Counted from the first letter of the stretch, positions 24,062 to 38,000 are shown. The stretch: 64,000 nucleotides of DNA from Henckelia pumila (GCF_033568475.1 NC_133123.1:63371522-63435521), one strand, 5' to 3'. Made by a program: numbers and translations. The notes: a model not told the origin generated them from the sequence alone.

Positions 24062-24423
24062 CACTGGGAAACAGAAATTAATGAAGAATCTCTAATGGAG
24101 AAACGGAAATTGAGAATATATATTATTCCCTTTCTGGGTTGTCTGTATAATCAAGATCGGAAGACGAGAACTCTTCGGTTTCGAGTTTTGACAAGGTTAC
24201 ATGATGGATACATAATACACACACACTCATGTAAGGAATAAATATTTTATTTTCCATGTTTATTTGGATATAATGTATGAATTTATGGAAATAAGATAAA
24301 TTAATATTGGGGTCGAAAATCATATAATTAGATTTGATGCTTTACATAATTATTACTAAACAAATACAAAATAAAAAATTCTTATGATACGGGCACTCAA
24401 ATTAATTTTATAAGAGTAACAGT

Positions 24424-24574
24424 CTTGTGAGATGGTCTCATCTATGAGATGGGTCAACCTACCCATATTTATAATAATAAGTAATATTTTTTTGACAAAA
24501 AATGTAATATTTTTTAATGGATAACTTATATAAGAGACCCGCCTCAAAAAATGACCCTTGAGACCATCTCATAT
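24424..24574 (+). mobile_element. GAGACGGTCTCA-type MITE, copy 1
   Basis: The left end reads tgagatggtctca and the right end tgagaccatctca, an inverted pair. Internal words (gggtcaac, cccatatttataataata, taatggataac) recur in reverse complement in copy 2 at 24735-24886. This is a widespread non-autonomous plant repeat. It is non-coding. Confidence 0.8.
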
Positions 24575-24734
24575 CAGTTTTTGTCATTTTATAAACGCAA
24601 AAACTCATATAAAACAATATTTATATGAGTCAATTTTGTAAGATGATTATGTATTCAAACTTAACTATTTCATCGTAAATATTAATCGAAGAATAGGTCG
24701 GTGTCACCACAACTTTTAAAAAAAGGCAAAAACT

Positions 24735-24886
24735 CCTATGAGACGGTCTCAAGGGTCATTTTTATGAGACGAGTCTCTTGTATGGGTTATCCATTAAAAA
24801 GTATTACGATTTATGCCAAAAATATTAGTTATTATTATAAATATGGGTATGGTTGACCCGTCTCACGGATGAGACCGTCTCACAGG
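24735..24886 (-). mobile_element. GAGACGGTCTCA-type MITE, copy 2 (inverted relative to copy 1)
   Basis: The ends read atgagacggtctca and tgagaccgtctcac. The body is a reverse-complement homologue of copy 1, with the two units 160 bp apart. Its terminal repeats are better preserved than those of copy 1. Confidence 0.8.
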
Positions 24887-25099
24887 AGTGTCACTCTAAA
24901 AAAAACAGTAATATGCTTGTGTAATTCGTTATGATGATATAGTACTAGTAGCATGCGTGTCAGCGTGTGGTAGAATCATATACACAAAACGAATAGATTT
25001 AATGTGGATGTTGCATATTTTTATTTCTTTTAATTATAATTAATAGGAATAATAAATTTGATTTTCATTTTGAGGTGAACTCAAGATTTTCGCTTTCAC

Positions 25100-25240
25100 A
25101 AACACTCCTCAGGGAGACCGTGTACCAGTCAATTTTGTGATACAAATATCTTATTTAGATCATTTATGAAAAATATTGTTTTATATTGTAAATATTAATA
25201 AGGTTTATTCGTCTTACAGATAAAACTTCGTAGAACTGTC
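25100..25240 (+). mobile_element. Diverged relative of the same MITE family, copy 3
   Basis: The order of words (ggagaccgtgtacc, tcaattttgtgatac, atcatttatgaaaaatattg, ttcgtcttacag, gtagaactgtc) follows the pattern of this MITE family with many substitutions. Another eroded trace lies at about 24600-24710. Confidence 0.5.
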
Positions 25241-25278
25241 AAAATATCTTTTATATTATGTTAATATTTTATTATTTA

Positions 25279-25598
25279 CTAGCGATGGAAGCACACACAG
25301 TTGCGTGTGTCATATAATATATAATATTTTATGAGTTTTTATGGTAAATAAAAATTAATTATTGAAAGATAATATAGATTTAATATGCTAATATTATCAA
25401 TTTGATATTTGAGATATATACATGATAAATTAATTATAAAACAAACATGATACTATTTGATTGAAGAAAAGGTGGAAAAGGTGTAGGAAAAAGATGTTGA
25501 GAAAAAGGTGGACAAAAAAGAGTAAAATTAAAAGATGATTTTTGACACACCAAAAATTAGTTACTATAAGATACTCAACTTTTATATAATAGTATAGA
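25279..25598 (-). mobile_element. Short non-autonomous Helitron 1
   Basis: On the minus strand the element begins TCTATACTATTATATAAAAG and ends with a GC-rich hairpin (acacacgcaac/ttgtgtgt-like) followed closely by CTAG and then T. These are the 5'-TC and 3' hairpin-CTRR hallmarks of plant Helitrons. It has no terminal inverted repeats, no target duplication and no coding capacity. Confidence 0.65.
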
Positions 25599-26300
25599 CA
25601 TGTCTTTTAATTTTTTTTATGTTCTGTTAATTTTTCTAATAATAATGATGCAAAAAACTAAACTTCATCATATTAATATCCTAATTTTTATAGTAGTAAT
25701 ATTGTTTAAATTTAGTAAAGACTACCAGATTATATTTAAAATATTGAAATTTATTTTGATGGGTAAATGAATAATTGTATGTTTTTTTTTTATATATAAT
25801 TTTTAAAAGAGCTAAAAGTTTTTATATTAAATTCCTTAATAGTCCAAATCCAAATACTTCAATACATAAGTTATATGCTTCACCCCGTAAAAAAAGAAGG
25901 AAGAAAATATCCATTATCTATTGTGATTAGATAAATCCACCACGATACCAAGTACTCAACCCTCGACCAACAATGCACAGCACCAAAAGATTTGCACTAA
26001 AAACATACGTCCTTTCATTCGTGGAAGAACAGTATCTGTTAACAAAATGATCAAGAGAAGTGGATTAATGATAAACAAAAAAGAATGGAAAAAAGAACAT
26101 CAGTTATGATGCCCATTAATTCAGATAAATTATATCTCAAGACCTTGATAACAAATATCTGAAAATAAAATTAAAAAAATCGTGAACATTTACTTTGAAG
26201 GAAAAAAACATCTAATGAAACGGAAAGAAAACATTCTGTACATTGCAGATGAAGTTAAATCAGAGAGATTGGTAAATGACTTTAAATTCAAGTTTTCTCA

Positions 26301-29300
26301 TCAATGATGATGTCCTCGTCGCAGAGCAGAAAAGAATCCTCCAGATTTCTCCTTTCGGCCTTCTCCATCGTCGCCCACCTGTCCATTGTGCAGGTAAATT
26401 AATCGACATCATGAGTATGCACTAGCGAATGACATCTAAACCTTAAAAGACAATTTTAGCAAGCTGAATGCACTGAATGATATAAATACCTCTTTGGATA
26501 TCTTCTGTAAGATTTCTGTTAGTTCAGAAAAGTCGGGTCTCAAAGATGGATCTTGCTGCCAGCATCTCTCAAGCAGCTCAGTGAGCTTTGGATTAGTGTG
26601 CTTAGGAATAGTTGGCCGCAGGCCCTTTTGGACCACTCCAACTGCCGCTTGTAGAGGTGTCAAGTACTCGTAAGGAAGCTGATAAGCCAAAATAAAAAAA
26701 CACTTAGCCCGAAGCGAGCCAGAAGAATACTGATCCCAAGATTTCAAAAAACAAGTTAGTACTACCTTTCCTGTGAGTAGTTCCCACAGAACTATGCCAA
26801 AGCTAAATACATCGGCCTTATGGTCGTAAGGTTTGTGTTCTATGACCTTCAAGAGATAACTACTGAGTTAGCAAACTCTAAAAGCACAAAAATATCCAAC
26901 TAGAATACGTGCGACAATATTCACTAGAAAATTGCAGAGTAGAAAAAGCATAAAAGAGAACACCTCAGGAGCCATCCACCGATATGTCCCTGTTTCAGCA
27001 GTCATAACACCTGTTTCTGCTTTCACTCTGGCCACCCCGAAGTCAGCAACCTTAACAACCTAAAACAAAAGCTGCTTTGAGATCTTTACAACTACAGAGC
27101 ATAAAATTGCAGACATCACAAAACTTGATAATCCACATGTCATGAGAAATGACAAAGCTTTTCTGGAATTCAAATTATAGAAGATGAAATCCCTAGATAC
27201 CTGGAAAAGCTGATAGATACGATGGGCTAACAAGGTCACAAACAATTCATCTCAAAATTTCAGAATAACTGTTTTTTTCCTCCTATATGCAGCATATCCA
27301 GTTCAAATGATTTTTTTTCCAAGTTGAAGATAAACCGATAAAACAAAGGTTATTATGGATAGACCCATAATATATTACACAGATTGCTTCACAAAGATCC
27401 AGTATTAACATGGATGAACCCGTGAGGTGCAAGTAAAGAGCAGAATTCTACAAATAAAATTATTGTCATAAGTTTGATCAAAGATGATTTAACGCATTTG
27501 AAGTGTTTAACACTCACTTCATTTTCATCCATCAACAGATTTGCAGCCTTCAGGTCTCTGTGAATGATATTGTTCTGATGCAAATAGTTCATCCCCTTTG
27601 ATACGTCAATTGCTACTTTAAGTAAAGATGGAAGCTTAAAAGTACCTCTTTGCTTGTGTAAATAATCATAAACACTCCCTCCCGACATGAACTCTGCAAT
27701 TAAATAAGGAAGCACAAAACAAAAAAAATTTTGAGCCAAAGATTCCCAGTTGAAAGAATAAAAATGGTATCCAAAATAAACATTTAAAAAAGCTATGGTT
27801 ACAACGTTGACAAATACCTGTGACAATACACAAGTTTGGAGGTTTAGTACATGCTCCTATGAACTGCACAACATTTTTGTGCCGGACTTTTCTACAAGAA
27901 ATGCATACTGATAAAGTAAGAATAAAAGGAAAAGACGAAGGACAATGACCGTGAAAGTAATGACTTCAATTCAGAACAACTCATAAGCAATTAAGCATAA
28001 GTTAACATGGGCAAATGAATCAACATCAAAGTCCTACCAGAAAAGATAGTTGTCCTAACAATAATTAAAAATTGTATGCATTCACAGGAAGTAAAATCAA
28101 GGAAGAAACAATTAAGGCTAAGTTTGGATTCATTTCCAGTGTTTTCCACAATGTGTTCTCTGAAAATATGTGGTGGGAGTATATTATGCTTGATTCCGTT
28201 TTCTTACTTTATGGAATTTCGATTTTTGAAAATATAATCAAATGAATGATTAGATAGTAACATAATTATTTTTGGGAATAGGCGAAGTTTAATTGGAATA
28301 ATGATTTATAAAAAAATATGGAATATGATGAAAATGTTTAAGAAAATGAGGTGAAAGTGTGATATCTTTATTATCAGGAAACAAAAAAACTGAAAAAGTG
28401 GTTTGAAAGTGAAATCAAACATAGCTTTAACTTTTGGCCACTCGACCGTGAACAGTTTGCCTAATACAGGTGGTTGAACGATGCATAAGAAATATATCAA
28501 AAGATTAAAAAAAACAACCTCATTATATATACTTCTTGTGCAAACTCCTTCTGCAATTCTGTATTCAATCGCTCCGTCTTGAGAATTTTGATTGCTACTT
28601 CCTGACTGCAGTAAGTACCTTTGTATCTGAAACAATTTTTCAAATGAATGAGCGCTTAACCACAAGCATGAGCTTTAAAAGAAGCATATCTTATACTTAC
28701 AGATCACCATATGAGCCTGATGCTACTTTGGATTCAAATTTCAAAAACTGGGGATCAATCTCCCATACATCAGTGCCATCGGTAGGTATTTTCAAATGAT
28801 CAGATTCACATTTGAACTCCATTTTCTCACACTCGCCAAGAGGAGGTAAAGATTGTGGATTGGGCCAAGAATTTTTCTGCAAGAAATACAAAACATAGAT
28901 CATGATAACAGCATCAGAGAAGACATGCCCAGTTGAAAATTCACATACAAGCTTCACCCAACCCCTATGGCCCTATCTTCAGTAGCAAACATACTGAACA
29001 GCACTTGAAAATCACTAGTAATACAAAATTAAATACTATGAACAAATCATCTAAATAACAGTTGCAGTATTTTTACTCTCTCGTACTAATCTAACATGAG
29101 CAAAGCGAGCTTAAGAAAAATTACCTCGAACTTCAAGACTTGTTTTTCAACAGCAGTTCGGAGTTGTTCAACCTCCTGAAAAGTGAAAATATTAAATGGT
29201 CAGTTAAAATTTTACCAGTTAATGGATAAAGGCCCTGCAGAGGACCATTTGGTTTCTAGAACCTAAAATCGAGTTTGGTTGACAGCAATACAAGCACGTT

Positions 29301-31379
29301 TCAGACCTTCCAAAGTTCATCTATTAGCAAAAATTACAGACACTCAAATCTACTATATTCTTTTAAAGGAGAAATTACATATGTGCAGACATCTACAAAT
29401 ATTATTCAAAAAGCCATCAATAAAAGATATAAATAAACCAAAGTCCAAACCAAGAAGATAACCGATACTTTCGCTCACTAGTTCTTCACAACCAACTGCT
29501 TCATAATGTTCAAGGCATTTATACAAGGTAAAAACTATTGATCAAGAAACTTCGAGGAAGAGAAAAACAACATTGCTCCGAGAAAGTACAATGCTCGTGA
29601 AGATGAATGGATGTAAAAAATATTAAGAACGAATAATAAAAAACCAAGTTGGATAGACAAAGTGAAAGAAGCAGTTTGGACTAGAGATTGGAGATAAAAA
29701 ATGAATTACCTCGAGCGGCCAGCCATCAACAACAAAGACATCTAGTGAATAGCCATCCACTGTGGAGAAGGCATGTGCTTCCTGAATGTTAAGCCCAATT
29801 TCAGCTAAAAAAGCGGTCAGCTGCAAGGCCCACAAGTGAATAGTTCAGTCAAGAGCTACAAACATCAAGTGATCATCCCAAAGGGGTACTAATTACCTGA
29901 CTCAGAAGCTTTGGTTTATCTTCTGTTGAGAAAGTAATCTCATGCATAGGCCTACATTGTTAACCACAAGGAGAGGTAAGTTCTAAAATGCACACTCTAT
30001 AACACGCCTGGTTACTTGAATGAAATGGTAGTCTTTAAGATCAATTATCAACAGTTCAAGAAAACGACACACATGTCAATCCAAATAAAGCAAAATGCAT
30101 TAGAGATTGAATGGCATGATGTGTGAACAGTCGCAAGCAAAGATAGAAAGAGTCGGATCAAAGCTCAATCACATTGTTGCCCGAAAGAACACGAGGGACT
30201 GGAAAAAAAAAATTAGATTCACAAATTATTTTTATGTTAAAGCTTAAACCCGATTAGGAATTGTTTGTTAACTCCAAGGGTTGAGCAAGTACATGCGTAC
30301 AAGCCTAATAGAGTGGCAACTAAAAAAAGTATACCTTAGAAACTTGCCTCCACCATTTACAGCACTGTCTCCATCTGGATTTTCTGGTTTGCTAGTTTCC
30401 AGCGCAAGAGCCTCAAGATTAGGAGAAGAACCAAAAGCAGGTGGGGGATGGATGCTGACCAAAAAAATGGTAGTAGATCAGCACATCAAATAAAACATAA
30501 AGCACTAACTGCTGTAAATAATCGAATAGATGTAGTAGCAAATGAGACATCATTAAGTGTTCCATTCAAGATAGTTCTAAACCGTAGCCGTTACCTCCCC
30601 ATTTTTGGTGACTTTGAATGGACTGAATCTCCCATATTCCCTTCAGTGACTGGTGCAACCTGCACAAGCCGGACTTCAAACGCCGGCCGTTCAGCAGGAT
30701 CACACGCAAGATGCAGCAGTCGCTTGTGTGTGATTACATCCTCCGCCCTTTCCACATTCACATCCATCGCATACCTGGAGTGTCCGAAACAAGAATACCA
30801 TGAATCACAAGGTAATCACAAATCAAATCAAATGGCTAAAAAGTGTGTTATATGCCGAGAAGTAACGAAAATCTTCCACATGCAACACATCACAAAAAAG
30901 ATGTATCATCATCAATTCATATCATGAATAGTGATTAGATCTGAAAAACTTGCTTACACGTCATAATAACAATCAACAAAATCAAAACATCGACAACTGC
31001 ATCCGTTCCGTAACAAGAAAATGAAAAGCTTTCGTTTTTCGCTCTTTTGAGAAAAAAGAACAGGTAAAACATCTCCATACAAATGAATTATTACTTTTAC
31101 ACACACACGCAAAAAGTGAATATACATGGGGGGCTATAAACAACACAAGATTTAAAAAAAAAAAAAAGTGAAAAAAGCGACCGACCTCGCCGGAAGGCGA
31201 TTAAAGTGCGCCCATAGCTGATCGTCGAAAGCCGGGTCATGCGTCTCCGGATGTTGGGCTTCCTTGAGTCGCCTCAAAACCTCATTGTAAACCTCGACCT
31301 TCTTCCGCTGCTGCCGGCTTTCCGACGGCGACGATTCCACCACCCTACTTCCACAACTCTCGTTATCTTCCATCACCAT
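26301..31379 (-). CDS. STY46-like: ACT-domain Raf-like Ser/Thr/Tyr kinase, STY8/STY17/STY46 group (14 exons)
   Basis: The minus-strand exons are 31379-31186, 30774-30595, 30454-30335, 29951-29897, 29820-29710, 29175-29125, 28876-28701, 28626-28519, 27891-27818, 27693-27518, 27059-26964, 26846-26766, 26678-26490 and 26378-26301. All introns are GT-AG, giving 562 codons plus TGA. Residues about 165-225 form an ACT domain ([19 protein letters not shown] onward), followed by a kinase domain with the glycine loop [11 protein letters not shown], the AIK lysine, [13 protein letters not shown] and GTYRWMAPE, and a short basic tail. Arabidopsis members of about 550-575 residues phosphorylate transit peptides of chloroplast precursor proteins in the cytosol. 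Every catalytic element is present. Confidence 0.95.
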
Positions 31380-31450
31380 TTGAAATCAAAACGACAATTC
31401 CCACAAAATCTGATCAGAACCCGTTACGTATCTCCTCTAAACTCGATCCA

Positions 31451-31639
31451 ATGGCTTCTGCGGTTGACGTTGAGACACAGGAGAAATTGGTTGATATTGT
31501 ACGCGGCTATATACGCAGCAGATGCAGAATTGAGACCCAAATCTTAATATTTTACGAGCAATTAGTGATTAGGATAATGGTGTTATTTATAATAATAATA
31601 ATAAAATATATCGGGTTTGGGTTTTCATTTGATGAGTAA
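31451..31639 (+). CDS. Small divergent ORF next to the STY start (doubtful)
   Basis: This 62-codon frame starts 71 bp from the STY ATG on the opposite strand. Its first 30 residues (MASAVDVETQEKLVDIV and on) look like a real soluble N-terminus. The rest becomes low-complexity Ile-rich sequence from an AT tract. I do not recognise it. It could be a gene remnant, a short exon, or chance. Confidence 0.2.
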   Translation: MASAVDVETQEKLVDIVRGYIRSRCRIETQILIFYEQLVIRIMVLFIIIIIKYIGFGFSFDE

Positions 31640-33786
31640 TGCTACATGTACAACCAAATTTGTACAATAATTTTTATACCATAAAAAATTTAATACAAAA
31701 TTTTAATTTATAAAATCTCACAATACATTGAATGCAAAATCTCACGATATCATATCAAAATCTCACGAAATAATAATAAAATATCACGATATAATTGTTA
31801 TAAATATCATTGTACGATATATTGATTCTACGTATAGCATTATTCTCATTTGATTCCTTCTCTCATCGCTACATATCCTTCGGTTTTTCTTTCCTTGGAA
31901 ATTGTTTGCTATTGCATTTAATATTACATTTATCGTGACTTGAGTTGGTAAAATAAGTGAGTATTTTATTGATCATTATTTGTTCGATTTTGTTTACCAA
32001 AATCTTATCATATAAATCCATCAAACAAAACTTATCTAATAAACTATGACGTTTATGTGTTAATCTGATTGCAAATATCAAATTATCGACTTTGGATTGT
32101 TTTAGAGTAACATTATTTCTCTTATCTATATATTTTGGGATTGATAGTGTGCAATATAGTCATATTGCGATTGACGGGATTATCATTACCTCTAAATTTT
32201 TTTTATATAATATAATTATTTAAATATTTATTTCAATTAATATATTCCTAACCACATATTATTTTTCAAGTGTGTGCCATCTTTTGTTTTTCCTTTTTTT
32301 CAGCAATATGCTGTTTTAGTATTGAAGCAATAAATGGTTGTTTTGGGACGTTTAAGAGAAACATAATAGTCAGCTAGGAATTGAAAAGTAAATAATAAAC
32401 AATTAATTCCCCCTTTATATAGCTTTTTGGATAAAGATAAAGTTTACAGGTAAATAGTAGAAAGAAACTCAAGTAATTTAGTAATCCATCATTAATCTAA
32501 TTCACAAGGACATGATTTACAGAATCAAATTTGATGATTCATTTAAAATGGTAAACGAATTAATTTTATTTTATTTTTGAAAAAAAAAAAAGTGAACAAT
32601 AATCGAAGGAGTTATTTCTTTATTTTTGTTTTTTGGTGACGCACCTTTGAGGGGGAGAATGACTTAACAGTTTAGATAAGAACGTGGCATTTCCAAATTC
32701 AATGGGTTCAAAAAGGTTAAAGCAACATGTCCCCAAAAACATAAATAATTAAATAAAGCAACCAGATTTTTCAATATATATATATATTCAATATTAAAAC
32801 ATTTAGGCAGCGATGGTAATTTTTCTTCTTCATGTAAGGGGCTTAAGGAAGTAATTTTACATGACTTTTGGTGGCCTTTCTCTCTGATTTACATAACTTC
32901 ATGTAAGATATATTTGCAGCTTTTCATATGTTTTAACAACACAAAAAATCCTATAGATTTGTTATAATGGATACGGATTTCTAATTCGACAAATCATAAA
33001 AAAATATCAATTGTTATATCAAGAAACTTTTTTTCATCTCAGTCAATCAATTTTCGCGAGACGATATCCCACAAAAAATCTATATTTTAGCAATGTGACT
33101 CATGATTGATCGATGATCATGTATGTTCACATGATAATTGATAAAATAAAATAATAAAAAAAACAGTTACAAGCCAACGAAGTTCTAGAGTGCGTTTGGT
33201 TACGGAACACTTATTTTTTAAACAAAGTGTTTTGTTTAAAAATTTTGGCGTTTGGTTACGACGATCGTTTTTTTAAAAAAAAAACATTTATTTAAGTCCA
33301 AATAAGCGTTTTTTTTTAAAAAAAAAAAAGTCATAAATTTTGGTTTTTTTTGCTTCTGCTTCTGTTTCTATTTAAAAAATTATTTTTTCAAAATTTATCC
33401 AAACGTTAAAACCGCTTCTGCTTTTTTTTAATAATAAAAACACTTTAAAATTCTGGACTTATTTAAGTATTTTTTTAACCAATACTTTTGTATCCAAATT
33501 TATCCTTATGGAGAGTCCTAATACACCGTTAAAACATACATGAAAACAATAATTATTTAGAATAGCATCACGAGGTTTAACTCCAACCAATCTTGTTATA
33601 TTTTTATAGGATAAAAATATATCGATTCATAAACTTTTAATTGGATAGAAAACTAATACATGAATTTTTATCGGTGGTTTAAATAGCTTTTTTGATAAAA
33701 TTGAACAAAATAGCTATTTTACCCCTTTACTGATATGTAAATTTTATTTAAATAATTTATATTTAGATAATATGTGTTATATCATA

Positions 33787-33817
<31 letters not shown>

Positions 33818-34887
33818 CTAAATAATTTTAAATAGCTAAATTTTTAAATATATAAAATAAAATTAGACATTTATATTTGGTTAAACTTTTATCTATGCAT
33901 ACTTTGCAAATTTTATTTTTGAACATATTTAAATAAATGGTAAAAATGATAAAGTTTTTTAAAATAAATAATGATAAAAGTTAGTTTTGTAATTAAGTAA
34001 AAGTTTTCATTTGATATAAAGAAAATTTTGAGTTAAAATTGTGGTGAATTGAAAATTGATTTAAATTTTTGTACAAAATATAATATCTAATTTTCTTTTT
34101 ATTTTTATCAATTTATTTATTTCATTAAAATTATTTATACCGTTTTTTGCTTGCTTTGCAAATGTCTCATTTTGTGTTTTGAATAAACTAAGAAAAATAA
34201 ATATCTTAGTTAACTGAAAATTTTATTGAAGCTATTGAAATTTTCAAATAAAGAATTGTGGTTGAATTGAAAATTTATTTCGAAATTATAACAAAATATA
34301 AACATCTAATTTGGTTTCTGTTTTTATTAATTTAGTTCTTTTTTTTTTATTCGAATTAAATTTAGTTCTTTATTTTACTTATGCATACTTTGCAAATTTC
34401 TCGTTATGAGTTAAAAAAAATTAAATAAATAGTTTTTTTTTAAAAGGTATATTGAAATCTTTAATTTAAGGGATAAAATATGCATTTTAGTTAAAAAAAA
34501 ATTACAAAAATTACATTAATTTAACACACACATATGTATCATATATATTGTTATATATAATTATCATTATATTTGTATTTATTATATTTATAATTATATA
34601 TATAAATACATATCACACACGCATTCCTTAATATTTTTAAAAAGTTTACATATATATTATAATGAAAGAGATATTTGCTTTATTGAGTATATATTTGATT
34701 TTAGTATCTATTTATATGAACCACGACGATACTTAGAATTGATTTTTGTGGGCCCCGTGATCGGTCGGAGGAGATTTTGGTCTTCAATTTCATTTTCATA
34801 TGTTTCCCACGATTTTTCGCTGCTCGTTTTAATATTTTATAGCGTTTTCAATAATAAATTTATCTAATATATGCACGGATTATGTAG
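31640..34887. other. AT-rich intergenic DNA, no gene
   Basis: Many stops occur in all frames. A repeat starting tgcgtttggttacgg (about 33192), with a second gcgtttggttacga at 33250, resembles the end of a hAT or Harbinger-like MITE, with poly-A/T and a ctgcttctg-like inverted counterpart near 33350-33420. A TA microsatellite lies at about 33786-33812. Nothing else is assigned. Confidence 0.6.
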
Positions 34888-35034
34888 GGCATTACCCCAT
34901 TGGGTATGTGAAACTCTTTTATTGGTCTAAATCATGGAGCGCCCACATCAATCATGTGGGACCCGCATAATTTGACCAATCATTTGTTTTCACCTATCAC
35001 ATGGGGTAAAACCCATGGGAATGGATGAAATTTT
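34888..35034. mobile_element. Foldback MITE with 12-bp flanking direct repeat
   Basis: The left half (taccccattgggtatgtgaaa, attggtctaaatcatg) pairs with the right half (tttcacctatcacatggggta, tgaccaat). A direct repeat, cggattatgtag, flanks it at 34876-34887 and 35035-35046. The size, hairpin body and long duplication resemble Mutator-like MITEs. The centre holds a second small palindrome, cccacatcaatcatgtggg. Confidence 0.75.
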
Positions 35035-35046
35035 CGGATTATGTAG

Positions 35047-38000
35047 TTAGTGCATCAAGATATTTCTTCCACGTCTTAATTAGGCCATCTTCATTAGTCA
35101 AGTACCAATTTTTTCTTCTTTTAACTTTTTTATATTTGTGATAACGTAGAAGCATAATAAGCGATGAGTGGACTCGAAAAATTGCACCTATTTGGATGAA
35201 AATGAGTCGAGCTATTAGATTCATGAGTCTAGAAAACTAAAGAGCGTGTTTTGCCGGGATTTCTATACTTATTTTACAGCATTTTTTTAGAAAATAACTT
35301 GATTTTATAATCGTGACGGGAAGAGCAGTAAGCGCCGAAAATAATTATCTACTGTTTTAGTCAATGCTTGTCGAGTTAAATATGAAAAACGTGATATAAT
35401 TGTGTGTGTTAATTAATAAAAACCCATAATTATGTATTAAATAGGCATTATCTTTTGGAACCAATATTTTGAATAGATTTTAAATATAGTATCCGATAAT
35501 ATGAATTATGATATATTATACAAGGATACACAAGTAAGGGATCAATCCCCGATAATACGAAACATTATGTTAAGATACACAATTGAACTTAAATCATGGA
35601 TGAGTTTTTAATAAATCACGCTTTTGGGTTGGTTTTATATTCAACCAAACTTGGTTCGGTTCAAAGTTTAGACAGAAAAATATACAAACTAAACGAGTGA
35701 TTTTGCGTTCTAATTTGAAATCGAGAAGCTTGCTGGATTCTCATTCTCTTCTTATAAAAGTGATTCTGGTAGTATTATAATCACTTATCTATCAAACAAT
35801 ATTCAATTCTATCATTCCACTTTTGTTTAAAACTCTACACACTTTTGATTTGTATTCATTTCTTCACAAACTTTAAATTTTAAAGTTTTTTTGTCTTCTA
35901 TATTTGTTTATTTGCGATTTGATTCTTTATATTATCAAATTTTAGTTTAGTCCGAAATTTTTGTTTTTGTTTTTGTTTGTTTGTTTGTTTGTTTGTTTTT
36001 TTTTTCTTATTTAGGCTCTGATATATAACCAATTCAGTAATGATGTGTATAGTGTCATATCAAAACTCCCAAGGAAAAATGATCGAAAATGCCAAAAATT
36101 ACAAGATCAAAACTGAAATATGATAACATTGATGACTAAATTAAAAAAAATGATAAAATTACAGAACAAAAAAATACAATGGTCACTCTTTAAATTAATA
36201 TGTCAAATGCACAATTTTCTTTTGCTACGAGGATGAATCACAATCTAACTAAAACGTACGGCCGACAAGAATTACTTTGGTCAATGTTTGTTTTTTTTTT
36301 TAGTTAAATATGAAAATCATGATGCTACTATTACGCCGTTTACGCGTGTTAGGAGGTGATTTCAGATCAAGAATTATATATGCGAAAACGACACCGTACT
36401 TTCTTCGAAGTTATCCATGATCAATAAAAAAAAATACACAATTATCTTTATTTATTTAAATAGACATTAAATATATATTTGATATACCCGATCATAAAAT
36501 ATATATTGATTAGAGTTTTAAGTAGAGATAGCTAGCTAGATACACACTAACGTGACTTAATCAGCGTATTAAATTGAAAGTTGACCCATTCGAGGAATGG
36601 ATTCGCATAATTTATGGTATAAACCGTTTCATTTACTATTTTAACACAAATCATAATAAAATTATTTGTTAATCTTTAATTTATTATGAATCCATCGCAT
36701 ATGCATGCGATATTCGAAGGAATGATCCTCTCCGTAAACGTAAATCAAACTCGTTAGCACGACACTCTCAATCTTATTTTATATGTATCCAAATAAGTTG
36801 AAGGATTATTCGTTTTATAAATCTACGGTGTGATCCATCGGTAAAACTGATTTTGAAAAATATTTACTTAATCAGATTCAAAACTCCCATAAAATAAACA
36901 TATCGTACTTAATCAATATGAAAATTACTATTTAAAATTTCTGTTGTATGTGTTTGAATTTGACCACTTGTGTAATTGGCAAAAAAAAAAAAAAGGAAAG
37001 AAAGAACACAAATAGATAAGATGTGTCGTCTGTGTGTGTGTGTGTTAAAATGAACCCTAAAGCACCTTTTGACTTCATATTGTAAACATGTAATGTATGC
37101 CTACGTGAGACAAGGCATCATAGGTTTGACTCCTCGAAATTGGTTTTTTTTTTTAAAATAAATGTTGCTAAATTATATTTAATTTTACAACAAAAATATT
37201 GGCCTTAAAGATATTATATATATTTTGAGAGGAAAAAATAGATATGTTATAGAGGGATTTATTCAATCCTAAGCTTGTCTTGAGTGCTCATCCAATGATC
37301 ATGTAGTAATATATATTGCTGAAGTGCAATAAATGTTCATACCTAATAGCGCGATCGAACAATCGAACTCGAATTACTATATGATCCAAATGGTTTGAGT
37401 TGCATAATTATCATCAAAATATAACTTTTAATAAAACGAAAAACGTTAAATCTTACATATATGATCTGCATTTGATTTTTCATGTTGTCCTAAAGATAAG
37501 ACCGAACTAACCGCCTTCGTATAAGATAGAATGTATATGGTATAAAAAAAAAATTTGCATTAGACATTTAATAATAGAAAAATGAATCGATGGGATTCAA
37601 ACCTAAAAGGAGACATGAGAAGATGAGGAAGCAACGTGGACGGATGATGGGCGAGTAAGAAGTGCTGACATGGCAAAGAATATAATAAGTCTCTTGGGTT
37701 CCTCCAAAAGCCATTCAATGGGTACGTAGTTTAAATACTGAATTGATTGGGTCTTCGGGGGATGATGAATTATAGCCATGTTGGGCTAATATATATATAT
37801 ATATATATATATTTAATAGTCGGCGGCAGCATACGCGGCGGCTCGATTACGCCCATCCCAGTATGAGAGAATCGCCGCCGTAATCTTCCATACCTACACA
37901 AGTCTCCACCTTCCTACCAAACTATACTCTACAAATCTCATGCCATAACTTCAATACAAACACGCGTGCATAGGGTGTCGCGTGCACACACACACACACA

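Larger units (their letters stand above)
24062..26300. other. Intergenic region between MSL and STY genes
   Basis: About 2.2 kb of AT-rich sequence holds the three MITE copies and Helitron 1 listed separately. The 300 bp next to 24061 is the likely MSL promoter and leader. No further gene is seen. Confidence 0.7.
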
